From an uncultured Lachnospiraceae bacterium (lineage in GTDB: Bacteria > Bacillota > Clostridia > Lachnospirales > Lachnospiraceae): DNA of 61,170 bases. Both the position numbers and the translations under genes were made by a program. Location of the stretch: positions 1-61,170 of the forward strand of contig CANOVJ010000018.1 in NCBI GenBank assembly GCA_947570615.1, written 5' to 3'. Position 1 is the first letter of the stretch. The number at the start of each line of letters is the position of its first letter. Of the stretch, positions 8,557-16,690 are shown in pieces. Below the pieces are notes generated by a model. That model saw nothing but the letters and a program-made list of their open reading frames with translations. It did no database searches and was not told the DNA's origin.

Positions 8557-10017
8557 TTACTGCGGCATCGCCGCCACAGTCATTCCCTCCGTCAGCGTTG
8601 CCGTCACATCTGTTACCACCTGCTCTCCACCGGAAAGTCCTTCCGTGATCTGTACCATGGTGTCCGTGGAAATTCCCGTGGTAACCGGCTTTTTCACAAG
8701 GATATTGTTTTCCACCACATAGACAAACTCCCCTTCCATGTCTACGTTTACGGCGGTCACCGGAACCAGAACCGCGTTGCTCTCCTGTGCCGTGCTGATC
8801 ACCACTTTGGCCTCCACGCCGAGGATCACCTCGCTGTCCGGATTGACGATCTTAATCTCCGTTCCCACAACGGCGGCGCCGCTGTTGTTGGTCTCCGCCT
8901 TCATGTTGATCTTGGCGACCTCGCCCTCGTACTCCCTGCTTCCGATGGTCACCCTGGCTTTCTGTCCCAGGGCGATCTTATCCAGATCGTATTTGGTGAC
9001 AGAAATCTTCACCATCACATCCTGTGTGCTCTCCAGCTTCAGAAGCTGGGAGCCTGCGGCCACACTGCCGCCCTCCACCGCGTTTACCTCCGTGACAACG
9101 CCGTCAAACTCAGCGCTGATACCGCCTGCCGCGCTCTCGAGACTCTCCAGGGAATCGGCGGCCTCGATCTCTTTGGTCTGGTTTTCGGCCTCCAGCTCCT
9201 GCCTTGCCCCCGCCGTCATTTTGCCAGCCTCCGCAGAGCTCTGCTGGGATTTCATCTCCGAGCGGTATTCTTTGTACTCGGAGAGCATTTTGTTATGCTG
9301 ATCCAACTCCTCCTGCCATTTCTGCACATCCTTATTGTTCTGCTGCTCATAGCTGTTTAACTGCACCAGCTTCTGCAGGTTCATATATTCGTCGGAGTCG
9401 GGCTGATCCTGCCAGTCCAGCAGAGAGATCTGGAGCAAGGCTCCCTCGTAGGCCAGATCGCTCTTTTTCTTCTCGATCCTCTTTTCAAGATCGTCTATGT
9501 GCGCCTCCACGTCCGCGATCTGCTGCTCCAGAACGTCAAGATTCACATCCGCCTCTCTGATATCTCCCAGCTTCTCATTGTTGCCCTGCAGAGAGTTCTG
9601 GTAGCTTCCCTGGGCAGACTGTGCTTTAAGTCTGGCCAACTCCGTCTCCTTCTCCAGGTCGGCGGTGTCGTAGGAGATCAGCAGATCCCCCGCCTTAACC
9701 GCATCCCCCACGTCCACGGGAACGCTGGCAATCTTCACGTTCACATCGGAAAAGTAGCTTTTGGTTTTCTGTGTGGTCACGGTTCCGCTGGTGTTGATCA
9801 CCTGCTCGATCTCTCCCGTGGTGGCCTGGGCTGTGGACACGAAGGTCTGAACCTCGTTTTTGCCGAATACATTCTGAACCACCACGAAAAGAATCACCAC
9901 CCCCGCGAGACTGCAGGCGATAATCTTTCTGCGTTTCTTCCTGGACTTCCCGTCGAGGGGCGTTTTTTCTTTTTGGGGCTTTGCTTCAAATTCCCCGTCT
10001 TTTTTCTTTTTGAACAT
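8557..10017 (-). CDS. MacA/HlyD-type membrane fusion (adaptor) protein
   Basis: This 486-residue protein has a lysine-rich cytoplasmic N-terminus, one membrane helix (about 31-50), a split biotinyl-lipoyl domain (around 95-115 and 300-325), a long alpha-hairpin coiled coil (about 130-290) rich in E, K and Q, a beta-barrel domain and a membrane-proximal domain near the C-terminus. In Gram-positives these adaptors form a periplasm-like conduit on the outer face of the MacB permease. The ribosome-binding site AGAGGAG is well placed. The spacing to the permease is 49 bp. Confidence 0.9.
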   Translation of the reverse strand: MFKKKKDGEFEAKPQKEKTPLDGKSRKKRRKIIACSLAGVVILFVVVQNVFGKNEVQTFVSTAQATTGEIEQVINTSGTVTTQKTKSYFSDVNVKIASVPVDVGDAVKAGDLLISYDTADLEKETELARLKAQSAQGSYQNSLQGNNEKLGDIREADVNLDVLEQQIADVEAHIDDLEKRIEKKKSDLAYEGALLQISLLDWQDQPDSDEYMNLQKLVQLNSYEQQNNKDVQKWQEELDQHNKMLSEYKEYRSEMKSQQSSAEAGKMTAGARQELEAENQTKEIEAADSLESLESAAGGISAEFDGVVTEVNAVEGGSVAAGSQLLKLESTQDVMVKISVTKYDLDKIALGQKARVTIGSREYEGEVAKINMKAETNNSGAAVVGTEIKIVNPDSEVILGVEAKVVISTAQESNAVLVPVTAVNVDMEGEFVYVVENNILVKKPVTTGISTDTMVQITEGLSGGEQVVTDVTATLTEGMTVAAMPQ

Positions 10018-10084
10018 AATCTCTCCTCTTTCCTCTGCGTTTGCAGTTTTATATTTCTTTTTCTTCTAATATATCAATTGTCAT

Positions 10085-10197
10085 GACCCGCCTGCGCTTC
10101 AGCGCAGTTCATTATATCTACTGTCGCAAGGGGGGACCCATCACCGATGGGGGGATTCCTTGGGACCTGCCTGCGCATCAGCGCAGTTCATTATATC
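10085..10197. repeat. 34-bp direct repeat at the 3' end of the ATPase gene
   Basis: The segment 10164-10197, which encodes the ATPase C-terminus [11 protein letters not shown], recurs at 10085-10118 with two mismatches, just beyond the stop codon. Each copy contains a CTGCGC/GCGCAG hairpin. The two copies are 79 bp apart, which suggests a small tandem duplication that now lies partly outside the gene. Confidence 0.8.
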
Positions 10198-10866
10198 CTC
10201 TACGATCCTGCCGTCCATAATCCGGATGATTCGTCTGGCCCTGACGGCGATCTCGTTGTCATGGGTGATCAGGATTACCGTCCTGCCCTCCCCGTGAAGC
10301 TCCTTTAAGATCTCCATGATCTCCTTTGTGGAGCCGGAGTCCAGGTTCCCGGTGGGCTCGTCGGCCAGGATCACCGGCGGCGCCTGGGCGATGGCTCTGG
10401 CGATGGCGACCCTCTGCTGCTGGCCACCGCTCATCTCGGAGGGTTTATGATCCATACGCGCTTTCAGCCCCACCTTTTCAAGGGCGATCTGCGAAAGCCG
10501 CAGCCTCTCCCTCCTTCCGACTCCCCGGTAAATCAGCGGAAGCTCCACATTCTCAAGCGCGGTGAGCCCTGCAATCAGGTTAAAGCCCTGAAAGATAAAG
10601 CCGATCTCCCGGTTTCGGATGTCAGAGAGATCATTGTCAGTCAGGTTGGAGACATCCTGTCCGTTTAATATGTAGGTTCCGCTGGTAGGTACATCCAGAC
10701 AGCCCAGCATGTTCATCAGTGTGGACTTGCCGGAACCGGACTGGCCGATGATCGCCACAAACTCATTTTTATCAATCTTCAGATTCACATGGTCCAGCGC
10801 CCGGACCTCGTTTTCTCCGGGATTATAGATTTTACACATCTCCCGGATTTCTATCAGTTCGTTCAT
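10141..10866 (-). CDS. MacB/LolD-type ABC transporter ATPase
   Basis: This 241-residue ATPase has Walker [10 protein letters not shown], a Q-loop, the signature [14 protein letters not shown], Walker [13 protein letters not shown] and the H-loop THD. The DEPTGNLDS form is typical of the MacB/LolD/FtsE class. It is the first gene of the exporter operon (ATPase, adaptor, permease). A good AAGGAG lies 14 bases upstream of the ATG, which is unusually far; no better in-frame start is visible. The last dozen residues (after [10 protein letters not shown]) fall in a duplicated DNA segment. Confidence 0.93.
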   Translation of the reverse strand: MNELIEIREMCKIYNPGENEVRALDHVNLKIDKNEFVAIIGQSGSGKSTLMNMLGCLDVPTSGTYILNGQDVSNLTDNDLSDIRNREIGFIFQGFNLIAGLTALENVELPLIYRGVGRRERLRLSQIALEKVGLKARMDHKPSEMSGGQQQRVAIARAIAQAPPVILADEPTGNLDSGSTKEIMEILKELHGEGRTVILITHDNEIAVRARRIIRIMDGRIVEDIMNCADAQAGPKESPHR

Positions 10867-10920
10867 AATCAGTAATCATGCTCCTTCCAGACGTCTTCCG
10901 CATTTTTTCTTTGTACTATT

Positions 10921-10950
10921 GTATTATATATATAATACAGGCTTTGTCAA
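10921..10950 (-). promoter_or_regulatory. Exporter operon promoter with overlapping palindromic operator
   Basis: On the minus strand a consensus -35 TTGACA (10950-10945) is 16 bp from TATAAT (10928-10923). The -10 element lies inside a perfect 18-bp palindrome, GTATTATATATATAATAC (10921-10938), which is well placed for a dimeric repressor. No regulator gene is adjacent. The 349-bp gap between the ATPase and ribU otherwise holds only AT-rich DNA and the ribU terminator. Confidence 0.7.
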
Positions 10951-11124
10951 TACCCCTGCGGCAAATTGTCAGATTCCGGTATCCAAATGTCCGAATGAGA
11001 AGCCAAAATCCTCAGAACAGCCGCCTTAAAGAGAAATTCAGACACGCTCTTTTACTATAACGAATTATATGTGGAAAAAATTACAGGAATATATAACAAT
11101 TTCTTAAAATTATCTAAATATTTA

Positions 11125-11159
11125 AACCGGCGAACAGGAATATTCTCCTGCCGCCGGTT
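11125..11159 (-). terminator. Terminator of ribU
   Basis: An imperfect 14-bp stem (AACCGGCG...CAGGA with TCCTG...CGCCGGTT) follows the ribU stop on the minus strand and runs into TTTAAATATTT. The U-tract is weak. Confidence 0.6.
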
Positions 11160-11215
11160 CTTTATGTGACATTATTCTGTTCTGTGACACGTCTTCTGTG
11201 TAGTTGCGCCGCCGG

Positions 11216-11980
11216 TTATTTCGCCGTCTGCACTGCCCTTTCCTTTTTGCTGATGGTTCCCTGCTTTAAGATGGGACTCAGCTTTTTGTATGTGAGCATG
11301 GTTACCAGGGAAACGCTCCCCCCCTTTAACAGGTTAAGAGGCGCTACCGCAAAAATCACCAGGCTGGTCACACTGGTAATGCTGCTGTTAATGGCTGTTC
11401 CCATGCCGACGATGGTGTCAAGGGACATCCCGTAAAGCTTTGAGAACGCCGGAAGCAGATAGACCGCGTTGAACATGGTCCCAAACACGCTCATAATCAG
11501 AGTTCCCGTGACAGACGCTGCGATGGCATTATTTCTGGTCTTCCTTATCATATAAATGATCGACGCCGGAAGGATGAAGCTGCATCCGATCACGAAGTTG
11601 GCCAGATCTCCCACAAACGCCGTGCTGGTGCCCTTCATAAAGAGCTTTAAAAGAATTTTACAGAACTCGATCATGACTCCTGCCACCGGGCCGAACGCAA
11701 AGGCTCCCACCAGCGCCGGAATTTCCGAGAAATCCAGCTCATAAAAGGAGGGTGCGAAGGGTACGGGGAACTCAAACAGCATCAGAACCGCCGCAATGGC
11801 GGAAAACACACCGATCACCGCAATCTTTCGGGTGGTAAGGATCCGTTCCTCATCGCCGTTTTTCTTTTTCAGAAACTTCTCCGTCAGATACGCAATCAGA
11901 AACAGGGCGGCGGCGATCCCCACCGACACCAGCACAAAGGTTGCGTTGTCCACTACACTGCTCCATAAACCGTTATTCAT
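11216..11980 (-). CDS. ribU: Riboflavin ECF transporter substrate-binding subunit RibU
   Basis: This 254-residue integral membrane protein has an N-terminal helix followed by the ECF S-component fold of about six helices. The riboflavin-type motif EFPVPFAPSFYELDFSEIPALVGAFAFGP is easily seen. In the cell it would work with shared EcfA/EcfA'/EcfT units encoded elsewhere. The start at 11980 has AGGAGG eight bases upstream; the frame is open further upstream through the leader but without a ribosome site. The upstream FMN riboswitch confirms the substrate assignment. Confidence 0.93.
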   Translation of the reverse strand: MNNGLWSSVVDNATFVLVSVGIAAALFLIAYLTEKFLKKKNGDEERILTTRKIAVIGVFSAIAAVLMLFEFPVPFAPSFYELDFSEIPALVGAFAFGPVAGVMIEFCKILLKLFMKGTSTAFVGDLANFVIGCSFILPASIIYMIRKTRNNAIAASVTGTLIMSVFGTMFNAVYLLPAFSKLYGMSLDTIVGMGTAINSSITSVTSLVIFAVAPLNLLKGGSVSLVTMLTYKKLSPILKQGTISKKERAVQTAK

Positions 11981-12109
11981 TTCTTTTTCCTCCTGATTTT
12001 TCATCCCGCAGACGCGGTTCTCGGCTTGCGCCGGATTTTCAGAAAGGTTCTTCCTTTTTGGTGAGCAATACTGCGACAGCAGCAAATTCGCTTCTGCGCC
12101 CCTGCGCAT

Positions 12110-12142
12110 AAAAAGTCCCGGATGCAACTGCTTACATCCGGG
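12110..12142 (-). terminator. Expression-platform terminator of the FMN riboswitch
   Basis: On the minus strand CCCGGATG pairs with CATCCGGG around a ten-base loop, followed by ACTTTTT. It lies between the aptamer and ribU and is the expected ligand-dependent transcription terminator. Confidence 0.85.
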
Positions 12143-12241
12143 GCGCTTCTTTCCGCATTCTGCTCGTGGCCGTCCCCCGCTTTCGCATCAAAATACCGTC
12201 GTCTCACGAATTATTTGAGTGCGTCTGCTCAAAACGGCCAT

Positions 12242-12382
12242 GCTTCTTCTTTCATCCAGACTGTACTGTTGGTTTTGGAATTTCACCAAATCAGCCACTC
12301 GCCTTCCTCCGCCTGTCTGCGGCAAAGACTTGTGGGTCGCGGACTGTACCGCCAGTAGGGAATTTCACCCGACCCCGAAGAA
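12242..12382 (-). promoter_or_regulatory. FMN riboswitch (RFN element)
   Basis: The minus strand carries the conserved RFN blocks in order: TTCTTCGGGG, GGGTGAAATTCCC, ACTGGCGGTA, GTCCGCGACC, GGTGAAATTCC, CCAACAGTACAGTCTGGATG and a closing AAGAAG strand that pairs with the 5' end. It lies 262 bp upstream of ribU with an intrinsic terminator in between, so FMN binding should stop transcription. The 670-bp region 11981-12651 is filled by this leader, its promoter and the promoter of the next plus-strand gene. Confidence 0.96.
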
Positions 12383-12409
12383 CTTTTCCATGTTTTGTTT
12401 CCATGAGCT

Positions 12410-12438
12410 ATTGTAATACTGTCCGGATCAGAAATCAA
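12410..12438 (-). promoter_or_regulatory. ribU promoter
   Basis: TTGATT (12438-12433) and TACAAT (12415-12410) on the minus strand are 17 bp apart, and transcription would begin about 20 bp before the riboswitch. Confidence 0.65.
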
Positions 12439-12599
12439 GAGGTTTCGCATATTTTTGTATACATGCAGTTTTCTATTTTCTTTATTCTGTGGTCCGCGTA
12501 ATACGGCGCCACTATATATGGATGTTCAAAACAATAAAGTATTATCCAAAACAGTCAATGTTATTTTCACAATTTTTATCCATTTTTATGATAATTTTC

Positions 12600-12628
12600 T
12601 GGACTTTCCATTCATGCTGCGCTATAAT
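12600..12628 (+). promoter_or_regulatory. Promoter of the coiled-coil protein gene
   Basis: A perfect TATAAT (12623-12628) is 17 bp from TGGACT (12600-12605). The predicted transcript starts near 12635, only about 12-17 nt before the ATG, so the ribosome site GGGAGG lies at the very 5' end of the mRNA. Confidence 0.6.
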
Positions 12629-12651
12629 GGTTCCACGGGAGGTACAAATGA

Positions 12652-12960
12652 ATGAGCAATGAAAACAAAGAACTGATGCAGTTTCTTTCAGACCAGTTTC
12701 AGAAGATCGATGCCAGGTTCGATAAGATAGAGGGCAGGCTCAACGAAGTAGATGGCAGGCTCGATAAAATTGAAAACAGGCTCGATGTCATGGAAGTCAG
12801 ACAGAACAAAATGGCCGAACAGTTGACGTCTCTCCAGATTGCTCAGAAGCAGTTCGAACTCAGTGCCAACAGAAAATTTGTCAGATTGCAGGATGGCATG
12901 GATACAATTATGGATACAATTATAGAAATTCTCAGGGTAAACGATTTGATCGCCAATTAA
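12652..12960 (+). CDS. Small coiled-coil protein with heptad repeats
   Basis: This 102-residue soluble protein is almost entirely coiled coil. Residues 17-52 consist of near-identical seven-residue units (FDKIEGR, LNEVDGR, LDKIENR, LDVMEVR), also repeated at DNA level in roughly 21-bp steps. No enzyme motif or membrane segment is seen. The gene is more AT-rich than its neighbours and is a monocistron with its own promoter and terminator. A four-codon ORF, ATG AAT GAG CAA TGA, starts at 12648 and overlaps this start by all but one base. The function is unknown; oligomerising scaffold or phage-like coiled-coil families are possible. Confidence 0.8.
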   Translation: MSNENKELMQFLSDQFQKIDARFDKIEGRLNEVDGRLDKIENRLDVMEVRQNKMAEQLTSLQIAQKQFELSANRKFVRLQDGMDTIMDTIIEILRVNDLIAN

Positions 12961-13028
12961 TACCATAAGCCGTCACCCTTCGTCAGTTCTGTTTTACTGA
13001 CATATTTGGTGCCCATGTACATGAAAAG

Positions 13029-13070
13029 GAGGAAAGCTCCCCGAAACAGGCGCTTTCCTCTTTTATTTTT
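13029..13070 (+). terminator. Terminator of the coiled-coil gene
   Basis: GAGGAAAGC pairs with GCTTTCCTC (13029-13060) and is followed by TTTTATTTTT. Tex is convergent, and the reverse direction carries CTTTT, so the hairpin may serve both. Confidence 0.8.
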
Positions 13071-13090
13071 CTTAATATCAGGCGTTTCGC

Positions 13091-15469
13091 TTACGCCTTT
13101 TTCTCCTGGCCAATCCGCATGGTAAGACTGATACGCTTTTTGGGTATGTCCACAGAGAGCACCTGCACGTCCACAATGTCCCCCACGCTGACCGCCTCAA
13201 GGGGATGTCTGATAAAGCGTTCCGTAATCTGGGAGATGTGTACCAGCCCGTCCTGATGGACGCCGATATCCACAAACACCCCGAAGTCGATAACGTTACG
13301 GACAGTTCCCTTTAAGATCATACCCGGCTTTAAGTCCTTCATATCCAGCACGTCGCTGCGCAGGATGGGGGCGGGCATGTTCTCCCTGGGATCCCGGGAG
13401 GGCTTCTCCAACTCCCTGAGAATGTCTGTCAGGGTGATCTCGCCGATTCCCAGCTCCTGCGCCATCCGCTTTTTGTCCTTTACCCGTTTTTCAAGGGCGC
13501 CTGCCGCCGCAGCGGCCGGCTGCGTCCCTGCCCCTTTGCGTCCTGCTAAGGAGCTCTCCTGCTTTTCAGCGCTTAAGGTCATACCGCCCATAGCCGCCGC
13601 CAGGGCTTTCCCCATGGCAGTGCTGGTGTTGCGGATCACCACTTTCTGCGCTCTGCCTCCCGCTTCCTTTCCGGAAGCCGGAGCCTGGCTCTTTACGGCT
13701 GCTTTTGATCCGGCCGCCTCCTTCTGGGCCCTGCGCACGTCCTCCATGGTCAGGCCGAGCCTTTCAAGGAGCTTTAAGGCCGCCTCGTAGGATTCCGGGT
13801 GGACGCTTGTGGCGTCCAGGGGATTGTCCCCGTCGGGAATGCGAAGGAAGCCCGCGCACTGCTCGTAGGCCTTTGGCCCTAATTTGGGCACCTTAAGGAG
13901 CTGGGCACGATTCACAAAGCGCCCGTTCCGCTCCCGGTAGTCCACAATATTTCTGGCGATGGTCCTGGAAACGCCGGAGATATATTCCAGAAGGGAGGCG
14001 GAGGCGGTGTTTAAATCCACGCCCACTTTATTCACGCAGTCCTCCACCACGCCGCCCAGGGCCTCGCCCAGCTTTTTCTGGTTCATATCGTGCTGGTACT
14101 GTCCCACGCCGATGGACCTGGGATCGATCTTCACCAGCTCCGCAAGCGGATCCTGCAATCTCCTGGCGATGGAGGCCGCGCTTCTCTGCCCCACGTCAAA
14201 ATTGGGGAATTCCTCTGTGGCCAGCTTGCTGGCGGAATACACGGATGCGCCCGCCTCATTGACGATCACGTACTGGACGGGGGTATCCAGCTCTCTGATC
14301 AGATCCACGATCACCTGCTCCGACTCTCTGGAGGCGGTGCCGTTTCCCACGCTGATCAGGGAGATATGGTATTTCTTTATCAGTCTCTTTAACTCGGCTT
14401 TGGACTCCTGCACCCGGTTCTGGGGCTCTGTGGGATAGATCACTCTGGTGTCAAGCACCTTTCCGGTGGCGTCCACCACCGCCAGCTTACAGCCGGTGCG
14501 GAAAGCGGGATCCCACCCCAGCACCACCCTTCCGGCGATGGGGGGCTGCATGAGAAGCTGCTCCAGATTTTTCCCGAAAACGGATATGGCGCCGTCCTCG
14601 GCCTTTTCTGTGAGCTCGTTTCGAATCTCCCGCTCGATGGCGGGGGCGATCAGCCTCTCGTAGGCGTCCTGCGTGACCTCCCGCAGAACCGGAGCGGTAT
14701 AGACGTTTTCGACGGTGATCACCTTTTTGGCCAGGTACTGGAGAATCCGCTCGGTGGGGGCCTGTACCCTGACCGTCAGGAACTTTTCGTTCTCCCCTCT
14801 GTTCAGGGCCAGAATGCGGTGTCCCGCCGCCTTTTTCACAGGCTCCTCATAATCGTAATACATCTCGTAGACGCTCTGGGCCTTCTCATCCCGGGCGACG
14901 CTGACAAGCAGCCCCTCCTCCATGGTGATATTGCGGATGTAAATACGGTAATCCGCCTCGTCGGAGATCATCTCCGCAATGATATCCCTGGCTCCCTGCA
15001 GGGCCTCCTTTACATCCTTTACCTCCTTTTCCCCGCTGACATACCCGGCGGCCTCCTCCTCCAGGGGATGGTCCGCGTCCTGTCTGAGTATGTACAGGGC
15101 AAGGCCCTCCAGCCCCTTTTCTCTGGCTACGCTGGCCCTGGTTTTTCGTTTGGGCCGGTAAGGACGATAAAGATCCTCCACCACCACGAGGGTTTCCGCC
15201 GCCAGGATCTTCTCCCTCAGCTCATCCGTGAGCTTTCCCTGCTCCTGAATGCTTCCTATAACCTGCTCCTTTTTTTCCTCCAGATTGCGCAGATAATTCA
15301 GTCTTTCATAAAGGTCCCGCAGCACCTCATCGTTCAGGGAACCGGTTACCTCCTTGCGGTAACGGGCGATAAAAGGGATGGTATTCCCCTCGTCGATGAG
15401 CTTCACAGCCGCTTCCACCTGCCATTTTTCTACCTTAAGTTCTTCCTTTAACTTCAGTATAATGTCCAT
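13091..15469 (-). CDS. tex: Tex-family transcription accessory / RNA-binding protein
   Basis: This 792-residue protein has the full Tex layout: N-terminal helical HTH-like region, the YqgF RNase H-like domain (around 325-460, with GWDPAFRTGCKLAVVD), a helix-hairpin-helix pair (about 490-560, SGVSRTIARNIVDYRERNG and VPKLGPKAYEQCAGFLRI) and a C-terminal S1 domain (about 715-785, GMILKGTVRNVIDFGVFVDIGVHQDGLVH). A roughly 80-residue Ala/Lys-rich insertion (about 590-670) separates the HhH and S1 parts and is longer than usual. GAGGAAAT precedes the ATG. Confidence 0.94.
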   Translation of the reverse strand: MDIILKLKEELKVEKWQVEAAVKLIDEGNTIPFIARYRKEVTGSLNDEVLRDLYERLNYLRNLEEKKEQVIGSIQEQGKLTDELREKILAAETLVVVEDLYRPYRPKRKTRASVAREKGLEGLALYILRQDADHPLEEEAAGYVSGEKEVKDVKEALQGARDIIAEMISDEADYRIYIRNITMEEGLLVSVARDEKAQSVYEMYYDYEEPVKKAAGHRILALNRGENEKFLTVRVQAPTERILQYLAKKVITVENVYTAPVLREVTQDAYERLIAPAIEREIRNELTEKAEDGAISVFGKNLEQLLMQPPIAGRVVLGWDPAFRTGCKLAVVDATGKVLDTRVIYPTEPQNRVQESKAELKRLIKKYHISLISVGNGTASRESEQVIVDLIRELDTPVQYVIVNEAGASVYSASKLATEEFPNFDVGQRSAASIARRLQDPLAELVKIDPRSIGVGQYQHDMNQKKLGEALGGVVEDCVNKVGVDLNTASASLLEYISGVSRTIARNIVDYRERNGRFVNRAQLLKVPKLGPKAYEQCAGFLRIPDGDNPLDATSVHPESYEAALKLLERLGLTMEDVRRAQKEAAGSKAAVKSQAPASGKEAGGRAQKVVIRNTSTAMGKALAAAMGGMTLSAEKQESSLAGRKGAGTQPAAAAAGALEKRVKDKKRMAQELGIGEITLTDILRELEKPSRDPRENMPAPILRSDVLDMKDLKPGMILKGTVRNVIDFGVFVDIGVHQDGLVHISQITERFIRHPLEAVSVGDIVDVQVLSVDIPKKRISLTMRIGQEKKA

Positions 15470-15523
15470 ATTTCCTCACATTCTGATATCTTAAACAGTT
15501 TTTGTTGCCGGGTTCCTTAAAAC

Positions 15524-15588
15524 ATTATAGGGATAATGTCTCTGTTTTTCAAGAAAGATTTGTATTCCTGCCCGGAAAGTGTTAAAAT
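15524..15588. promoter_or_regulatory. Back-to-back promoters for tex and the DUF4190-like gene
   Basis: The minus-strand promoter is TTGAAA (15552-15547), 17 bp, TATAAT (15529-15524) for tex. The plus-strand promoter is TTGTAT (15560-15565), 17 bp, TAAAAT (15583-15588). The -35 elements are only 7 bp apart, so the two polymerase sites overlap and should compete. Confidence 0.7.
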
Positions 15589-15631
15589 AAAGGCTGTCGC
15601 AGAAGTTTTCATCACAGGAAGCGAATTGTTT

Positions 15632-16084
15632 ATGGACTACAATAATAATAACAATCCCCATACACAGCAGAACAGCCAGTATTATTCCCAAAATCCCCGG
15701 CCCGGTATCAACAATCCGGGGCAGTCCATGGCCACCGTCGCCATGGTTCTGGGGCTGGCCAGCGTTTTCTGCATCTTTACCGTTTATCTTCCCATGATCT
15801 TTGCCAGCATCGCCATCATCCTGGCGGTCCTGTCCAAAGGCTATGGCAAAAAGATGCTGACGACCGCCAAAATCGGTATCAGTACCGCCGTGGGAGGTCT
15901 CGCAATGGTGATCGCCCTGGTCGTCTCGGTGTTCTCCCTGCTCATGTCCAACGGCGATGTGCTGATCAATCAGGGACGGATGCTGGATGAACAGTTCGAA
16001 CGGCAGACCGGGCAGAAGCTGGAGGATGTCTTCGGAAGATCCTATGAGGATATCATGAGAGATTACGTGGAGTTGTTCCAGTAA
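15632..16084 (+). CDS. DUF4190-like small membrane protein
   Basis: This 150-residue protein has an N-terminal Asn/Gln/Pro-rich cytoplasmic segment (MDYNNNNNPHTQQNSQYYSQ), then two hydrophobic helices (about 37-65 and 76-102) and a C-terminal acidic helix. The pattern of a low-complexity N-terminus followed by two helices and the SMATVAMVLGLAS start of the domain resembles DUF4190 proteins. The start chosen is the ATG at 15632 with AGGAAG upstream; the frame is open from 15536. It is the first gene of a three-gene plus-strand set. Confidence 0.7.
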   Translation: MDYNNNNNPHTQQNSQYYSQNPRPGINNPGQSMATVAMVLGLASVFCIFTVYLPMIFASIAIILAVLSKGYGKKMLTTAKIGISTAVGGLAMVIALVVSVFSLLMSNGDVLINQGRMLDEQFERQTGQKLEDVFGRSYEDIMRDYVELFQ

Positions 16085-16140
16085 AGACCGATTTGTACAG
16101 GGGCAGTTGAATCAGTTATCCAGGAAAGGCAGGAATTTTT

Positions 16141-16656
16141 ATGAGCGCAATCATAACCGGTTATTCAGGATACGGAAATTCTTATATGGGCGGCTATCAG
16201 ACCCGGACGGGCGCCGCAGGGGCAGCCGCCTCAGAAAGCGGCGGCGTGATCGTCAATCCGGGGCAGTCCACCAGGGTTTCTCCCGGGCGCAAATCCTCCC
16301 CGGCGGAGTGCGAAACCTGTAAAAGCCGCAAATATCAGGATGGCTCCGACGAGATGGTCTCCTTCAAGTCGGCGGCCCATATTCCCCCCCAGGCTTCCGC
16401 CTCCCGGGTCAGGGCCCACGAGCAGGAGCATGTGAGCAACGCCTACAGCCAGGCCGCCCGGAAGAACGGCCAGGTGATCTCCGCCAGCGTGGCGCTGAAA
16501 TCCGCCGTCTGCCCGGAGTGCGGGCGAAGCTATGTGGCGGGCGGAACCACCACCACCCGGATTAAATATCCCGACGAAAGCAATCCTTACACCAGGAACA
16601 GAAAGAGCCAGGACGCCCTCTCTCTTATCGGGCAGAACCTGGATATGGCCGTATAA
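16141..16656 (+). CDS. Small putative zinc metalloprotease-like protein (HExxH, SprA-related-like)
   Basis: This 171-residue protein has a Gly/Ala/Ser-rich N-terminus of about 50 residues, then CETC (residues 57-60), the segment VRAHEQEHV with a canonical HExxH at 93-97, and CPECGRSYVAGGTTTTRIKY with a second CxxC at 124-127. The HEQEH context resembles the SprA-related / CJM1_0395 putative metalloprotease family, but the protein is short and framed by two CxxC pairs. There is no signal peptide or membrane helix. It sits between two membrane-protein genes in one transcript, 56 bp after the first. No activity can be inferred beyond zinc binding. Confidence 0.65.
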   Translation: MSAIITGYSGYGNSYMGGYQTRTGAAGAAASESGGVIVNPGQSTRVSPGRKSSPAECETCKSRKYQDGSDEMVSFKSAAHIPPQASASRVRAHEQEHVSNAYSQAARKNGQVISASVALKSAVCPECGRSYVAGGTTTTRIKYPDESNPYTRNRKSQDALSLIGQNLDMAV

Positions 16657-16690
16657 AAATCGGACGGAAAGTATCAGAGGAGTTTTTGAC

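Noticed and set aside
11981-12207. N-terminal extension of RibU into the leader
   Set aside because: The frame is open, but it crosses the riboswitch terminator and lacks a ribosome site; the ATG at 11980 has AGGAGG in the right place.
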